DNA from: UBA8437 sp963582065
GTDB taxonomy: Bacteria > Planctomycetota > Planctomycetia > Planctomycetales > Planctomycetaceae
Assembly (NCBI GenBank): GCA_963582065.1
Contig: CAUZRQ010000013.1
Location: 13,746-77,745 of the forward strand
Direction of reading: 5' to 3'
DNA length: 64,000 nt
In this document: positions 1 to 8,792 of the stretch, in pieces
Layout of the letters: every line of letters begins with the position of its first letter
Position numbering within the stretch: position 1 is the stretch's first letter
Translations under genes and position numbers: made by a program
The notes under the pieces: model-generated
Database searches by the model: none
Seen by the model: only the letters and a program-made list of their open reading frames with translations
Told to the model about the DNA's origin: nothing

Positions 1-247
1 ACGGCAGGGGTTCTCCGGCAACGCCGATGCGATAGATGCTGGTGAGAACCAGTTCCAGCTGGCTGCCCTTGGGTCCGAGGATCAGGTCGTAGCCGGTGGC
101 CGTCTGGACGAACATCCGCTCGGCCATCCCGTTGGCCACCAGGACCACGATCATCAACATCACTCCCAGTGCCACCGACAGCGAGGTCAGGGCACTGGCC
201 AACGCCCGTTGCTTCACGCTCTTGATGGCGATGGACCAGAGGTTCAT
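1..247 (-). CDS. ABC transporter permease, MacB/FtsX family (partial, C-terminus outside window)
   Basis: Only the first 82 codons are in the window. The translation begins MNLWSIAIKSVKQR and continues into one hydrophobic segment (about residues 17-40), then a periplasmic start with a TGYDLILGPKGS motif. This is the usual N-terminus of MacB/FtsX-type permeases, in which a short cytoplasmic helix and TM1 precede a periplasmic core domain. The start ATG overlaps the stop of the upstream ATPase gene by four bases (ATGA), so the two are translationally coupled. The pair probably exports or extracts a lipidated or amphipathic substrate. The substrate cannot be read from this fragment. Confidence 0.8.
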   Translation of the reverse strand, partial: MNLWSIAIKSVKQRALASALTSLSVALGVMLMIVVLVANGMAERMFVQTATGYDLILGPKGSQLELVLTSIYRIGVAGEPLP

Positions 248-933
248 GGCGTGGTCCCCGGGTTGACCGCCGCGGGGGAATTGAACTCGTCGAGTCGTTC
301 GATTCGGTCGAACTGTCCGGCGACGTCATTGGAATGGGTCACCAGCAACAGCGACACGTTGCCGGTGGTGCAGGCCGAGCGAACCAGGTCGAGAATGGTC
401 TGCTGGTTGGCCAGGTCGACGTTGGCGGTCGGTTCATCGGCCAGCAGCAGCGACGGCTGGTTGGCCAGGGCGCGGGCCACGGCGACGCGTTGTTGTTCGC
501 CGACGGAGAGTTGTCCGGGGCGATGGTCGAGGCGGTGCGAGAGCCCGACGCTTTCGAGCAATTCCAGGGCACGGCTGCGGTCGGCCCGGCCCCGCGAGAA
601 ACTCATCCCCAGCAACACGTTTTCGAGCGCGGTGAAGGCCGGCAGCAGGTTGAACGTCTGGTAAACGAAACCGATCCGTTCGGCCCGGAACCGATCACGG
701 ACCGGCTCGGGCAATTCCGTCACCTCGGTGTCATCGATCACCACGCGTCCGGCGTCGGGGGTGGTGATGCCGGAGATGACGTTCAGCAGCGTCGTCTTGC
801 CCCCGCCACTGGCCCCGACCAACGCCACCTGCTCACCACGGAGAAGTTCAAATCGTTCGATCTCCAGCACCGGCAGGCTGCCGCCGTCCGGTTCCCGGTA
901 GCTCTTGCGGATGTTCTCGAGCAGCAATGACAT
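244..933 (-). CDS. ABC transporter ATP-binding protein, LolD/MacB type
   Basis: A 229-residue cytoplasmic ATPase of the LolD/FtsE/MacB/DevA clade. Walker A is GASGGGKT at residues 40-47. The signature loop is LSVGEQQ (a variant of LSGGQ), followed by RVAVARALA, and Walker B is LLLADEPTANVD. The length is typical for stand-alone ATPases of mechanotransmission ABC systems. The gene immediately precedes, and overlaps by four bases, an FtsX-like permease, so together they form a type VII-like ABC system. The substrate is unknown. LolD itself would be expected beside LolC/E, and the permease fragment is too short to decide between LolCE-like and MacB-like. Confidence 0.9.
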   Translation of the reverse strand: MSLLLENIRKSYREPDGGSLPVLEIERFELLRGEQVALVGASGGGKTTLLNVISGITTPDAGRVVIDDTEVTELPEPVRDRFRAERIGFVYQTFNLLPAFTALENVLLGMSFSRGRADRSRALELLESVGLSHRLDHRPGQLSVGEQQRVAVARALANQPSLLLADEPTANVDLANQQTILDLVRSACTTGNVSLLLVTHSNDVAGQFDRIERLDEFNSPAAVNPGTTP

Positions 934-1068
934 CGTATGTGTTCGGTCAAGGATCCGTGCAGGGGTCCCGGGATGGCTGAAAGGTAGTCGATCACTCGTC
1001 CATACGCCAAATCGACATTCAGAGGTGGAAGAGTTCAGCCCGGTTTCTGAACTCGAGTTCGAACTGGC

Positions 1069-2814
1069 TCAGTCGATCCCGCCCCCGGATTTCCAGTCGA
1101 TCAGTCGCAGTTCGACCGATTCCCGGCCGCGCCAGCGGTTGATGATCGGTTCGAAACAGATCGACAGCGGCCCTTCGGCGGTGCGGATCGGTTCAGCCCA
1201 TTCGCCGCGGCCGAAGGCGACGGCCTTCAGCGGCCGGTCGTTGGTCTTCAACGACAGCCTGAGGTGACGATCTCCTTCGCCCATCGTCTGGGGAGCCTCG
1301 GCCAGTTCGACGCCGGTTGCCGAGAAGCGGGGGCGGGGGTTGCCCTGTCCGAAGGGGCTGAGCGTGTCGAGGGCTTTGATGGCCTTGCGGGTCACGTCTT
1401 GCAGCCGCACCTCCGCGTCGACCCGCAACTCGAGATCCTCGTCGGTCACCTTGTGGTGTTCAGCCACGTGGGCGGTGAAGGCCTCGCGGAAGGCCTCGAC
1501 ATTTTCCGACCGGATCGACACGCCGGCCGCGGCGTGGTGTCCGCCGAAGCTCAGCAGGTGTTCCGAGCAGGCGGCGATACCCGAGTAGAGGTCGAAGCCG
1601 GCAAACGAGCGGCCCGATCCCTTGCCGGTGCCTTCCATGGCCGAGAGTGCCAGCATCACGGTCGGCTTCTCGAACTCCTCGGCCACCTGGTTGGCGACGA
1701 TGCCGATCACTCCGGCGTGCCAGTCGTTGCTGGCCAGCACCAGTGCCGCCGCATTCTCCCACTCGGGATTCTCGGCCATCTGTTTCTTGGCCTGCTTGAA
1801 GATGCGTGTCTGGAGACTGCGGCGGTCCTTGTTGAGCTTGTCGAGATGCGTGGCCAGTTGACGGGCGCGGTGGTCGTCGTCGGTGGTCAGCAACTCGACG
1901 GCCAGGCGGGCCTGCTGCAGGCGACCGGCGGCATTGATCCGCGGACCGATCGCGAACCCGATATCCTCGGCATCCAGCGGCGGCTGCTTGTCGGAGACGT
2001 CCAGCAACGCCTTGAGTCCGACGCTGGCTCGACCCGGCAACCCGGCCAGTCCGAACCGGACCAGCACCCGGTTTTCTCCCAGCAGGGGCATCACGTCCGA
2101 GATGGTGCCGATCGCGGCCAGGCTGACGGCCGAGAGCAGGAACTCCTTCATCTGCGGCGAGGCGCGGCGACCGTCACCGAGCCGTTGGCAGATCGCCCAG
2201 GCCAGCTTGAAGGCGACCGCGGCGCCGCAGAGATCCCCGAAGGGGTACTCGCTTCCCGGCAGCCGGGGATGGACCAGCACCGCCGCTGCCGGCAGCGTCT
2301 CGCCGATCGTGTGGTGATCGGTGACGATCAGTTCCAATCCGAGTTCGGCGGCCAGGGCCGCCTCGTCGATGCTCGCGATGCCGCAGTCGACGGTGATGAC
2401 CAGCCGCGAACCGTCCTGGTCGGCCAACTCGCGGATGGCCTTGGGATTCAGTCCGTAACCGTCGTTGAGCCGGTCGGGGATGGTGTAGTCGACGCGGCCG
2501 CCGGCCAGTCTCAGGCAGTGCCACAGCAGGCTGGTGCCGGTCACGCCGTCGACATCGTAGTCGCCGTAGATGGTGATCTGCCGGTCGTTGGAGATTGCCT
2601 CGACGATCCGGTCGGCCGCCTCGTTGATCCCCGGCAGCAGGGCGGGATCGTGGAGATCGAGCAGGCGGGCCGAAAGGAACTCGCGGGCGGCATCGGCCGA
2701 CTCGATCCCGCGGGCCAACAGCACCTGTGCCACCAGGGGCAGCACTCCCATTTCTCTGGACAGCGATTTCACGCGGGGTTCGTCGTGGACCGCGTATCGC
2801 CAGACTCTGGCCAT
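1069..2814 (-). CDS. recJ: Single-stranded-DNA-specific exonuclease RecJ
   Basis: A 581-residue DHH-family 5'-3' ssDNA exonuclease that resects DNA in recombination and mismatch repair. Visible motifs are DYDVDG at residues 85-90 (motif I), TVDCG near 141 (motif II) and VTDHHTIG with DHH at 166-168 (motif III). The DHHA1 domain has the GGHHAAAG signature at about residue 430, and a C-terminal OB-like domain follows. The length matches bacterial RecJ (about 570-580). The open frame extends 28 codons further upstream, but that extension has no family resemblance. The ATG at 2814 gives MARVWRY, a typical RecJ start. It is divergent from ilvN and seems to have its own promoter. Confidence 0.95.
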   Translation of the reverse strand: MARVWRYAVHDEPRVKSLSREMGVLPLVAQVLLARGIESADAAREFLSARLLDLHDPALLPGINEAADRIVEAISNDRQITIYGDYDVDGVTGTSLLWHCLRLAGGRVDYTIPDRLNDGYGLNPKAIRELADQDGSRLVITVDCGIASIDEAALAAELGLELIVTDHHTIGETLPAAAVLVHPRLPGSEYPFGDLCGAAVAFKLAWAICQRLGDGRRASPQMKEFLLSAVSLAAIGTISDVMPLLGENRVLVRFGLAGLPGRASVGLKALLDVSDKQPPLDAEDIGFAIGPRINAAGRLQQARLAVELLTTDDDHRARQLATHLDKLNKDRRSLQTRIFKQAKKQMAENPEWENAAALVLASNDWHAGVIGIVANQVAEEFEKPTVMLALSAMEGTGKGSGRSFAGFDLYSGIAACSEHLLSFGGHHAAAGVSIRSENVEAFREAFTAHVAEHHKVTDEDLELRVDAEVRLQDVTRKAIKALDTLSPFGQGNPRPRFSATGVELAEAPQTMGEGDRHLRLSLKTNDRPLKAVAFGRGEWAEPIRTAEGPLSICFEPIINRWRGRESVELRLIDWKSGGGID

Positions 2815-2868
2815 CCTGTCGGCTCCGTCCTGTCGGTTCCGGCCGTGTGATTCACCACCGGGCCGAGC

Positions 2869-2898
2869 ATCCCAACACAGCCCGGCGTCGCATGTCAA
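2869..2898 (-). promoter_or_regulatory. Putative sigma70-type promoter of recJ
   Basis: On the minus strand TTGACA (2898-2893) is followed after 18 nt by TGGGAT (2874-2869). The -35 is perfect and the -10 is weak. It lies 55 nt upstream of the recJ ATG. Confidence 0.4.
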
Positions 2899-2900
2899 GC

Positions 2901-2929
2901 TTCCCCGCGCCCGGCCGCTCCCTTACACT
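2901..2929 (+). promoter_or_regulatory. Putative promoter of ilvN
   Basis: A good -10 (TACACT, 2924-2929) sits 17 nt after a poor -35 (TTCCCC), 77 nt before the ilvN ATG. It is back to back with the recJ promoter. The weak -35 keeps confidence low. Confidence 0.3.
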
Positions 2930-3005
2930 GAAACGTTCCCCTCCTCCTCGCCCGTCGGTGGACGTCCACTGGTTCGGAGGGCCCGATCGAAGGCGGACGC
3001 GACCC

Positions 3006-3590
3006 ATGAAACACGTGCTCTCGGCCCTGGTCACCAACCAACCGGGTGTGCTTGCGCACATCACCGGCATGCTTGCCTCGCGGGCCTTCAACATCCACAG
3101 CCTCGCGGTGGGAGTGACAGAAGACCTCGAGTTTTCGCGAATCACCTTCGTCGTCAACGGCGACGTCCACGTCCTGGACCAGGTCCGCAAGCAGCTCGAG
3201 AAGATTGTCACCGTCGTCAAGGTTCTCGACTTCTCCAACCGCAAGTACGTCGAACGCGACCTGATGCTGATCAAGGTCAGCACCGACAGCGGCATCACCT
3301 CCGGTACCGGAAACGGGAGCCGGAGCGAGATCCGGGAACTGGTCGAGATCTTTCGGGGTAAGATCGTCGACGTCAGCCCGCGCCACGTGATGGTTGAGAT
3401 CTCCGGACAGGAACGGAAACTCGAGTCGTTCATCGACCTGGTCCGGTCCTACGGGATCATCGAGATGGTTCGCACCGGCCGCGTGGCACTGTTGCGAGCT
3501 GACCAGGAGGAGGAGCCGGCGGAGGAAACGAAGCCGGGGGAGGAAACGGAAGAGGGTGCCGAAAGCGATTCGGCTGAGGCATCCGGGTGA
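3006..3590 (+). CDS. ilvN: Acetolactate synthase small (regulatory) subunit
   Basis: A 194-residue regulatory subunit of acetohydroxyacid synthase, the first common enzyme of branched-chain amino acid synthesis. It activates the catalytic IlvB subunit and confers valine feedback. The N-terminal ACT domain (residues 1-75) reads LVTNQPGVLAHITGM with the typical AFNIHSLAVG stretch. The second domain, with VDVSPRHVMVEISG, is the usual ALS_ss C-terminal fold. The ATG at 3006 was chosen because MKHVLSALV is the canonical start; the frame continues upstream without homology. The last 25 or so residues form a Glu-rich acidic tail beyond the usual 160-170 residue length. ilvC follows 94 nt downstream. 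The catalytic subunit ilvB is not in the window. Confidence 0.95.
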   Translation: MKHVLSALVTNQPGVLAHITGMLASRAFNIHSLAVGVTEDLEFSRITFVVNGDVHVLDQVRKQLEKIVTVVKVLDFSNRKYVERDLMLIKVSTDSGITSGTGNGSRSEIRELVEIFRGKIVDVSPRHVMVEISGQERKLESFIDLVRSYGIIEMVRTGRVALLRADQEEEPAEETKPGEETEEGAESDSAEASG

Positions 3591-3684
3591 GACGACCCCG
3601 GGGTGGGCCTTCCGGGGACCGCCCGCAGACCAGCCACCGTAGAATGACCCACCTGAGAATCATCCACATACGAGACAACAACTC

Positions 3685-4689
3685 ATGGCTGCCAAGATCT
3701 ACTACGACGACGATGCGGACCTGTCGCTGCTCAAGGACAAGACGATTGCCATTCTCGGCTATGGCAGCCAGGGCCACGCCCAGGCGCAGAACCTCCGCGA
3801 CAGCGGGCTCAACGTGGTCGTCGGACAGCGACCGGGCAGCGCGAACTACGACCTGGCCGTCGAGCATGGGTTCGAGCCATTGTCGATCGAAGACGCGACC
3901 CGGGCGGGTGACCTGGTCAACATCCTGCTGCCCGACGAGGTGCAGGGCGATGTCTTCCGCGAACAGATCCGGCCGAATCTCGAAACCGGCAACTTGTTGC
4001 TGTGTTCGCACGGATTCAACATCCACTTCGGTCAGGTGGTGCCGCCCGAAGGTGTCGACGCGGCGCTGGTGGCCCCCAAGGGGCCGGGACACCTGGTTCG
4101 CATCGAGTACGAAAAGGGTGGTGGCGTTCCCTCGCTGATCGCCCTGTTGCCCGGTGCCTCGGATGAATCCCGCCAGCTGTCGCTGGCCTATGCCAAGGGC
4201 ATCGGCGGCACCCGTGGCGGCGTGATCGAGACGACGTTTGCCGAGGAGACCGAGACCGACCTGTTCGGTGAACAGGTGGTGCTCTGCGGTGGTGTCAGTG
4301 CCCTGGTCAAGGCCGCCTACGACACGCTGGTCGAGGCGGGGTACCAGCCCGAGATGGCGTACTTCGAGTGCATGCACGAGTTGAAGTTGATTGTCGACTT
4401 GTTCTACCAGGGCGGGCTCAACTACATGCGTTACAGCGTGTCGAATACCGCCGAGTTCGGGGACTACACCCGCGGACCTCGGATCGTCACCGACGAGACA
4501 AAGGCCGAGATGAAGAAGATTCTCAAGGAGATCCAGGACGGGCAGTTTGCCCTGGAGTGGATGCTCGAGAACAAGGCCAACCAGCCGACCTTCCAGGCCA
4601 AGCGACGCAACGATCGCAATCACCCGATCGAGCAGGTGGGGCTGGAGCTGCGGCGGATGATGACCTGGATCGACTCGAAGGAAGTCTAG
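3685..4689 (+). CDS. ilvC: Ketol-acid reductoisomerase (class I)
   Basis: A 334-residue enzyme that isomerises and reduces 2-acetolactate or 2-aceto-2-hydroxybutyrate in the isoleucine/valine pathway, using NADPH and Mg2+. The Rossmann motif GYGSQGHA lies at residues 25-32, and the following QRPGS loop is the cofactor-specificity region. The catalytic segment APKGPGH and the metal-binding motif DLFGEQ are intact. The length is that of the short class I enzymes. A TAGAAT -10-like hexamer at 3640-3645 may give it its own promoter 40 nt upstream, although ilvN is only 94 nt away and cotranscription is likely. Confidence 0.97.
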   Translation: MAAKIYYDDDADLSLLKDKTIAILGYGSQGHAQAQNLRDSGLNVVVGQRPGSANYDLAVEHGFEPLSIEDATRAGDLVNILLPDEVQGDVFREQIRPNLETGNLLLCSHGFNIHFGQVVPPEGVDAALVAPKGPGHLVRIEYEKGGGVPSLIALLPGASDESRQLSLAYAKGIGGTRGGVIETTFAEETETDLFGEQVVLCGGVSALVKAAYDTLVEAGYQPEMAYFECMHELKLIVDLFYQGGLNYMRYSVSNTAEFGDYTRGPRIVTDETKAEMKKILKEIQDGQFALEWMLENKANQPTFQAKRRNDRNHPIEQVGLELRRMMTWIDSKEV

Positions 4690-4705
4690 GGGGCGGAACC
4701 GGCCG

Positions 4706-5563
4706 ATGACCGCGCTGCAACAACACCGTCATCATCCACGGACGTTCCACGACAACCGGTTCGTCTACCCCGTCCTTTCGCGTCGCAGCCACGGGCTGTC
4801 CGTCGGGATCAACCTCAATCCCGACAAGGTCTGCAACTTCGACTGCATCTACTGCCAGGTCGATCGGACCAGCCAGGCCGAGACCCGTTTCGTCGAACTC
4901 GACGAGGTTCTCGAGGAGCTCGATGCCCTGTTGGCCCAGGTCGCCGACGGTTCGCTCTGGGACGATCCCGCCTTCGTCGAAGTCCCCGTCAACCTCCGCC
5001 GGTTCAACGACATCGCCTTCTCGGGCGACGGTGAACCGACGACCTACCGGAACTTCGACGAGATCGTCGAGCGGGTGGCGGAGGTGAAGGCCCGGTGGGG
5101 GGGCGAGGAGCCAAAACTGATCCTGATCACCAACGCCAGCATGTTCCATCGTCCCGCGGTCGAGCGGGGACTCGAGACGCTCGATGCACACAACGGCGAG
5201 ATCTGGGCGAAGCTCGAGGCGGGGACCGACGAGTACTTCCGGTTGATCGAGCGGACGGTGGTGCCGTTTGAGCGGGTGCTGCAGAACATCGCCTCCGCCG
5301 CGAGGCGGTGGCCGCTGGTGATCCAGGGCCTGTTCATGCGGGTCCAGGGAGAGGCTCCGCCGGAGTCGGAGATCGAGGCGTTCTGCGACCGGCTGTGCGA
5401 GATCACCGCCGAGGGCGGCCAGCTGAAGCTGGTGCAGGTCTACACCGTGGCGCGGCCGCCGGCCGAGAGTTTCGTAACGGCACTCCAGGACCGGGAACTG
5501 CAGGAGATCGCGTCGCGGGTTCAGACGCGGTGCGGGCTGGCGACCGAGGTGTTCGGCGGGTAG
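4706..5563 (+). CDS. Radical SAM protein
   Basis: A 285-residue cytosolic radical SAM enzyme. The cluster-binding motif CNFDCIYC (CxxxCxxC) is near residue 43, followed by an SGDGEPT motif near residue 103 that corresponds to the GGE SAM-binding motif. No extra Fe-S cysteine cluster or SPASM domain is visible. It starts 16 nt after ilvC, so it may be cotranscribed. The sequence resembles conserved radical SAM proteins distantly related to the wyosine/MoaA groups. The substrate cannot be deduced. Confidence 0.85.
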   Translation: MTALQQHRHHPRTFHDNRFVYPVLSRRSHGLSVGINLNPDKVCNFDCIYCQVDRTSQAETRFVELDEVLEELDALLAQVADGSLWDDPAFVEVPVNLRRFNDIAFSGDGEPTTYRNFDEIVERVAEVKARWGGEEPKLILITNASMFHRPAVERGLETLDAHNGEIWAKLEAGTDEYFRLIERTVVPFERVLQNIASAARRWPLVIQGLFMRVQGEAPPESEIEAFCDRLCEITAEGGQLKLVQVYTVARPPAESFVTALQDRELQEIASRVQTRCGLATEVFGG

Positions 5564-5591
5564 GTCCCGTGGACGGGAGAGCCGAACCCGG

Positions 5592-6902
5592 TCATTGGCT
5601 CCGCCTCTGCTTCAGTTCCTCGAGCCGTTGTTTCATCTGGGCCTCGTACCCCCGGTCGGTCGGTTCGTAGTAGGTCCGGTCGACTCCGAGGTAGTCCTGG
5701 TCGACCCAGCCGTCGTCACCGTCGTGGGCGTAGGTGTAACTCTGGCCGTGTCCGAGTCTCTCGGCCCCGGAGTAGTGCGAATCCTGCAGGTGTCGCGGAA
5801 CCGGCAGCACCGCCTTGGTGCGGACGTCCTCGATCGCCCGGTCGATGGCGAGATAGGAGGCGTTGGACTTGGGAGCCAGTGCGAGGTAACAGGTGGCCTG
5901 GGCCAGGATGATGCGGCATTCGGGCATCCCCACCCGTTCGGTCGCCTGTGCGGCTGCATTGGCCAGCATCAGGGCCTGGGGGTCGGCGTTGCCGATGTCC
6001 TCGGCTGCCAGGATCACCAGTCGACGGGCCAGGAACCGGGGGTCTTCGCCTGCCTCGAGCATCCTGGCCAGCCAGTACATCGCCGCGTCGGGGTCGCTGC
6101 CCCGCAGGCTCTTGATCAACGCGCTGGCCGCGTCGTAGTGCGTGTCGTCGTCGTAGCGGACCGCTTTCTTCTGCACCGATTCCTCGGCGACGTCCAGTTC
6201 GAGCACCTTGAGGGTGCCGGCGGCGATCGAGAGCACTCCGATTTCGAGTGCGTTGAGAGCTCGCCGTGCGTCTCCGTCAGCCACCTCGGACAGGAACGCC
6301 AACGCCTCGTCGGTGGCAGCCACCTCGAATCGGCCCAGTCCCTGCTCGGTGTCGGTCAGCGCCCGCTGGAGCAGTCGGCGGATGTCGTCCGGCTGCAGCG
6401 GCTGGAACTCGAAGATCTGGCTGCGTGAGACCAGGGGCGAGACGAGCGAGAAGAAGGGATTGGCGGTGGTGGCCCCGATCAGCCGGACCACGCCGCTCTC
6501 GACATCCGGCAGCAGCACGTCCTGCTGCGTGCGGTTGAAGTGGTGCAGTTCGTCGACGAACAACAGCGTCCGTCGTTCTCCGGTCGCCAGGCGGTCACGA
6601 GCCGACTCGAGCAGTTCTCTGAGTTCCTTGACCCCGGCGGCGGCGGCGTTGAGCCGTTCGAAGACACACTCGGTCTGCCCGGCGATCAACTCGGCCAGGG
6701 ACGTCTTCCCGGTTCCGGGGGGTCCGTAGAAGATGGCCGAGCTGAGCCGATCGGCGTCGAGGATGCGGCGGAGCAGCTGGCCGGGACCGAGGAAATGCTG
6801 TTGCCCGACGAACTCGTCGAGGTTCCTCGGCCGCATGCGGGCCGCCAGCGGTCGCGCCCGGTCCAGGTTGGCCGTCTCGGCCTGTTCGAACAGCCCGGTC
6901 AT
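5592..6902 (-). CDS. rarA: Replication-associated recombination protein A (MgsA/RarA AAA+ ATPase)
   Basis: A 436-residue clamp-loader-like AAA+ ATPase that acts at stalled replication forks. Walker A is GPPGTGKT at residues 60-67. Walker B is LFVDELH at 114-120 (the family usually has DEIHRFN; here DELHHFN). Sensor 1 is IGATTANP. The C-terminal MgsA tetramerisation domain contains ARMLEAGEDPRFLARRLVILAAEDIG, a hallmark of RarA. The full length matches the family. It is convergent with the radical SAM gene, with 28 nt between stops. Confidence 0.95.
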   Translation of the reverse strand: MTGLFEQAETANLDRARPLAARMRPRNLDEFVGQQHFLGPGQLLRRILDADRLSSAIFYGPPGTGKTSLAELIAGQTECVFERLNAAAAGVKELRELLESARDRLATGERRTLLFVDELHHFNRTQQDVLLPDVESGVVRLIGATTANPFFSLVSPLVSRSQIFEFQPLQPDDIRRLLQRALTDTEQGLGRFEVAATDEALAFLSEVADGDARRALNALEIGVLSIAAGTLKVLELDVAEESVQKKAVRYDDDTHYDAASALIKSLRGSDPDAAMYWLARMLEAGEDPRFLARRLVILAAEDIGNADPQALMLANAAAQATERVGMPECRIILAQATCYLALAPKSNASYLAIDRAIEDVRTKAVLPVPRHLQDSHYSGAERLGHGQSYTYAHDGDDGWVDQDYLGVDRTYYEPTDRGYEAQMKQRLEELKQRRSQ

Positions 6903-7228
6903 GACACCAGACTAAGCGCCGGAGATCAAAAGGGAAGCGGGTTAAAAGAAAGAGGCCTTCGCCAAGAAACCCCGGACTGGGTTTTGTTTGGACCCGTAAG
7001 AATTAGGTGGGGACCACCCGTCCGGGTTGTGTGAGCCGAGCCGGGTGGCTCGGATATACACGCGGCCGTCCGTGGACGGTCCCCTGGGTCATGCTTGTAG
7101 GGTCAACAAAATCGTGCCCGGATTGGCAAAAGGCCTGACGGGTCGCCGAAGCGATCCGACGAACCGATCCTAGTCGGCAGCCGGAGGTCGGGCAAGAGGT
7201 GATGTTGCGTGGCGAGGATCGGCCGGTT
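6903..7228. other. Intergenic region between DUF4912 gene and rarA, with two hairpins
   Basis: There is no credible gene in these 326 nt. They hold a perfect 7-bp inverted repeat at 7036-7053 (CCGAGCC, 4-nt loop, GGCTCGG) and a smaller CCGTCC/GGACGG hairpin near 7067-7080. Neither is followed by a T-run, so they are not classic terminators. They may structure the rarA 5' leader or end transcription from the DUF4912 gene. Confidence 0.4.
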
Positions 7229-8173
7229 CTAGGACTGACCTTCCATCGGCTCGGGGTCGAGCAGCTTGAGGTGTCGTTCCACCGCCAACGCCACCCGCCG
7301 CCGGCTGGCCCGGTTGCCGGCCGTGGCGGTGGCCGGGACGAACCGCCGTCCGTTCTCCAGGGGCAGCCTCAACTCGAACCGCCCGTCGCGGCCGACCCGG
7401 ACCGAGGACTTGTCGAGTTCGATCAGTGTTTCGGGAGCGGTCCGACCGTAGATGACCAGGTCGGTGTGGATTTCCAGCGGCAGGTCGTGATCGTCGTGCC
7501 CGTTTGATGATGTCGAGTGGTGCGAACCGGCGGCCTCCGCTGCCGGAGTGTTCGGCCGACGGCCGTCCTCCGGCTGGCCTCCGCGGCTTGTGGAGACGGG
7601 GTCGGAGTGCGAGAGCGCAAAGAATTCGCCGCCGGGGACCGAAAAACCCAGCTGGAGCCGGTAGGGGAGACCGGGTTGGTCGATCTCGATACAGCATTCG
7701 CCTATCTCGAGCCGCACGACGATGTCTCGGACCCGCGACTCGGCGGTTGGCCCCCCCGCCTCGTCGGTGATCCTCGACAACCGCAGCACTATCCGGGCAC
7801 GGTGCCAGTCGCTGCCCAGGGCCGACTCGGCCCGGGTCAACATTTCCGGCGAGACATTCCAGCGTGTCGAGAGCCATCTCGAGCTGACCGGTTCGGCGAT
7901 CAGCACGTCGTCTCGGCCACCGGTGACCCCGGTGACCCCCACGTGGGTCGGCACCTGCGGCTTCGGACGGGCCTTCTTGCGACGGCTGCCATCGGTCGAC
8001 CCGGCGGCATTCGCCAGGGCGTCGATCAACTCGGCTTTTCGCATCGGGTGCCAGCCGGGGATCCGCCGTCGGCGGGCCAACTGGGCCAGTTGCTTGCGGG
8101 TCTTGCCCTGCAGGGACTGGCGATAGGTGGCGTTGTGAGACCGAACCGACCGGCCGTTTCCGTTGCCCACCAT
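7229..8173 (-). CDS. DUF4912 domain-containing protein with N-terminal Rho_N-like domain
   Basis: A 314-residue cytoplasmic protein of unknown function. Residues 20-55 (KTRKQLAQLARRRRIPGW then MRKAELIDAL) look like the SAP/Rho_N helical domain that binds nucleic acid. A basic linker follows, then the DUF4912 core: a Trp-rich WLSTRWNVSPE segment, VRLEIGECCIEIDQPG and LGFSVPGGEFFALSHS. A distal part with VIYGRTAPETLIEL and VRVGRDGRFELRLPL also fits the family. A good Shine-Dalgarno (GAGGAGG) precedes the ATG by 7-8 nt. The neighbours give no functional clue. Confidence 0.75.
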   Translation of the reverse strand: MVGNGNGRSVRSHNATYRQSLQGKTRKQLAQLARRRRIPGWHPMRKAELIDALANAAGSTDGSRRKKARPKPQVPTHVGVTGVTGGRDDVLIAEPVSSRWLSTRWNVSPEMLTRAESALGSDWHRARIVLRLSRITDEAGGPTAESRVRDIVVRLEIGECCIEIDQPGLPYRLQLGFSVPGGEFFALSHSDPVSTSRGGQPEDGRRPNTPAAEAAGSHHSTSSNGHDDHDLPLEIHTDLVIYGRTAPETLIELDKSSVRVGRDGRFELRLPLENGRRFVPATATAGNRASRRRVALAVERHLKLLDPEPMEGQS

Positions 8174-8431
8174 CAGGCCGCCTCCTCACCGCCGTACAGA
8201 CAGAGGAAAACCAACACAGCAGTGCGGCCGTCCGTGCCCGCTGCGATCGCCGGGAGGCGAAGTGCGATTGCCAGAAAATCCCTCCGCGAGGGAGGGGTTT
8301 GGTTGATCGAATGGTTGACAACTAGTGCTTGGTTTCTACCACGACCAGAACCGTCTGTTCAACCGAATCGACCTGTTGAGGTTCGCCGGGAACCGGTTCT
8401 CAGCCAGCCCGAGAACGGCAATCTCACAGGT
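8174..8431. other. Divergent intergenic region upstream of the ATP synthase operon
   Basis: No gene is seen between the DUF4912 start (8173) and the atp promoter. A 6-bp hairpin TCCCTC/GAGGGA lies at 8279-8293. On the minus strand a TTTT follows its stem, so it could act as a weak attenuator in the DUF4912 leader. Confidence 0.35.
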
Positions 8432-8460
8432 TTGACATCCCGTGGGGTGACCAATAAACT
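8432..8460 (+). promoter_or_regulatory. Sigma70-type promoter of the ATP synthase operon
   Basis: TTGACA (8432-8437), 17 nt, TAAACT (8455-8460): a perfect -35, ideal spacing and a good -10. The predicted start of transcription is near 8467, about 32 nt before the atpZ ATG, with a GGAGAGG ribosome site in between. It is the best promoter match in this part of the window. Confidence 0.65.
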
Positions 8461-8498
8461 GATCGCCACCTGTTCGGATCTGAGACGGAGAGGCCGCC

Positions 8499-8792
8499 AT
8501 GACCGGACGTCGAATGGGCTCTCGTACACCGGCGGCTGAAGCCATGTACTGGGTGTCGACGGTGACGACGGTTGGGCTGGTGATGGCGGTTCCGGCAGGC
8601 GTGGGTGTTTGGTTCGACCGGCTCTGGGGGACGTCTCCCTGGCTGGTCATCCCGGGCGCTCTTGTCGGGTTTGCCGTGGCAATGCGGTTCCTGCTTCAAC
8701 TGGCCAATTCACAACAGTCACAGACAACAAGACGCCGGTCACCGCAGCCTTCATCGGACAGTGGTCACGTCGACGAGCCGCCTGGTTCATGA
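8499..8792 (+). CDS. AtpZ/AtpI family protein (first gene of atp operon)
   Basis: A 97-residue membrane protein with two hydrophobic segments (about residues 20-42 and 47-68), the pattern of the AtpZ_AtpI family encoded ahead of atpI/atpB. Proteins of this family assist ATP synthase assembly or transport divalent cations. A glycine-rich VPAGVGVWFDRLWGTSPWL turn joins the helices, and a hydrophilic tail follows. Its stop overlaps the next ATG by four bases (ATGA), which supports a two-gene Z/I arrangement. Confidence 0.75.
   Translation: MTGRRMGSRTPAAEAMYWVSTVTTVGLVMAVPAGVGVWFDRLWGTSPWLVIPGALVGFAVAMRFLLQLANSQQSQTTRRRSPQPSSDSGHVDEPPGS

Noticed and set aside
1264..2850. 528-residue plus-strand frame opposite recJ
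   Set aside because: Antisense shadow of a gene with all RecJ motifs; its own sequence shows no family features.
6903..7228. tRNA or small structured RNA
   Set aside because: Hairpins are present but no cloverleaf, anticodon arm or CCA-type end can be built.
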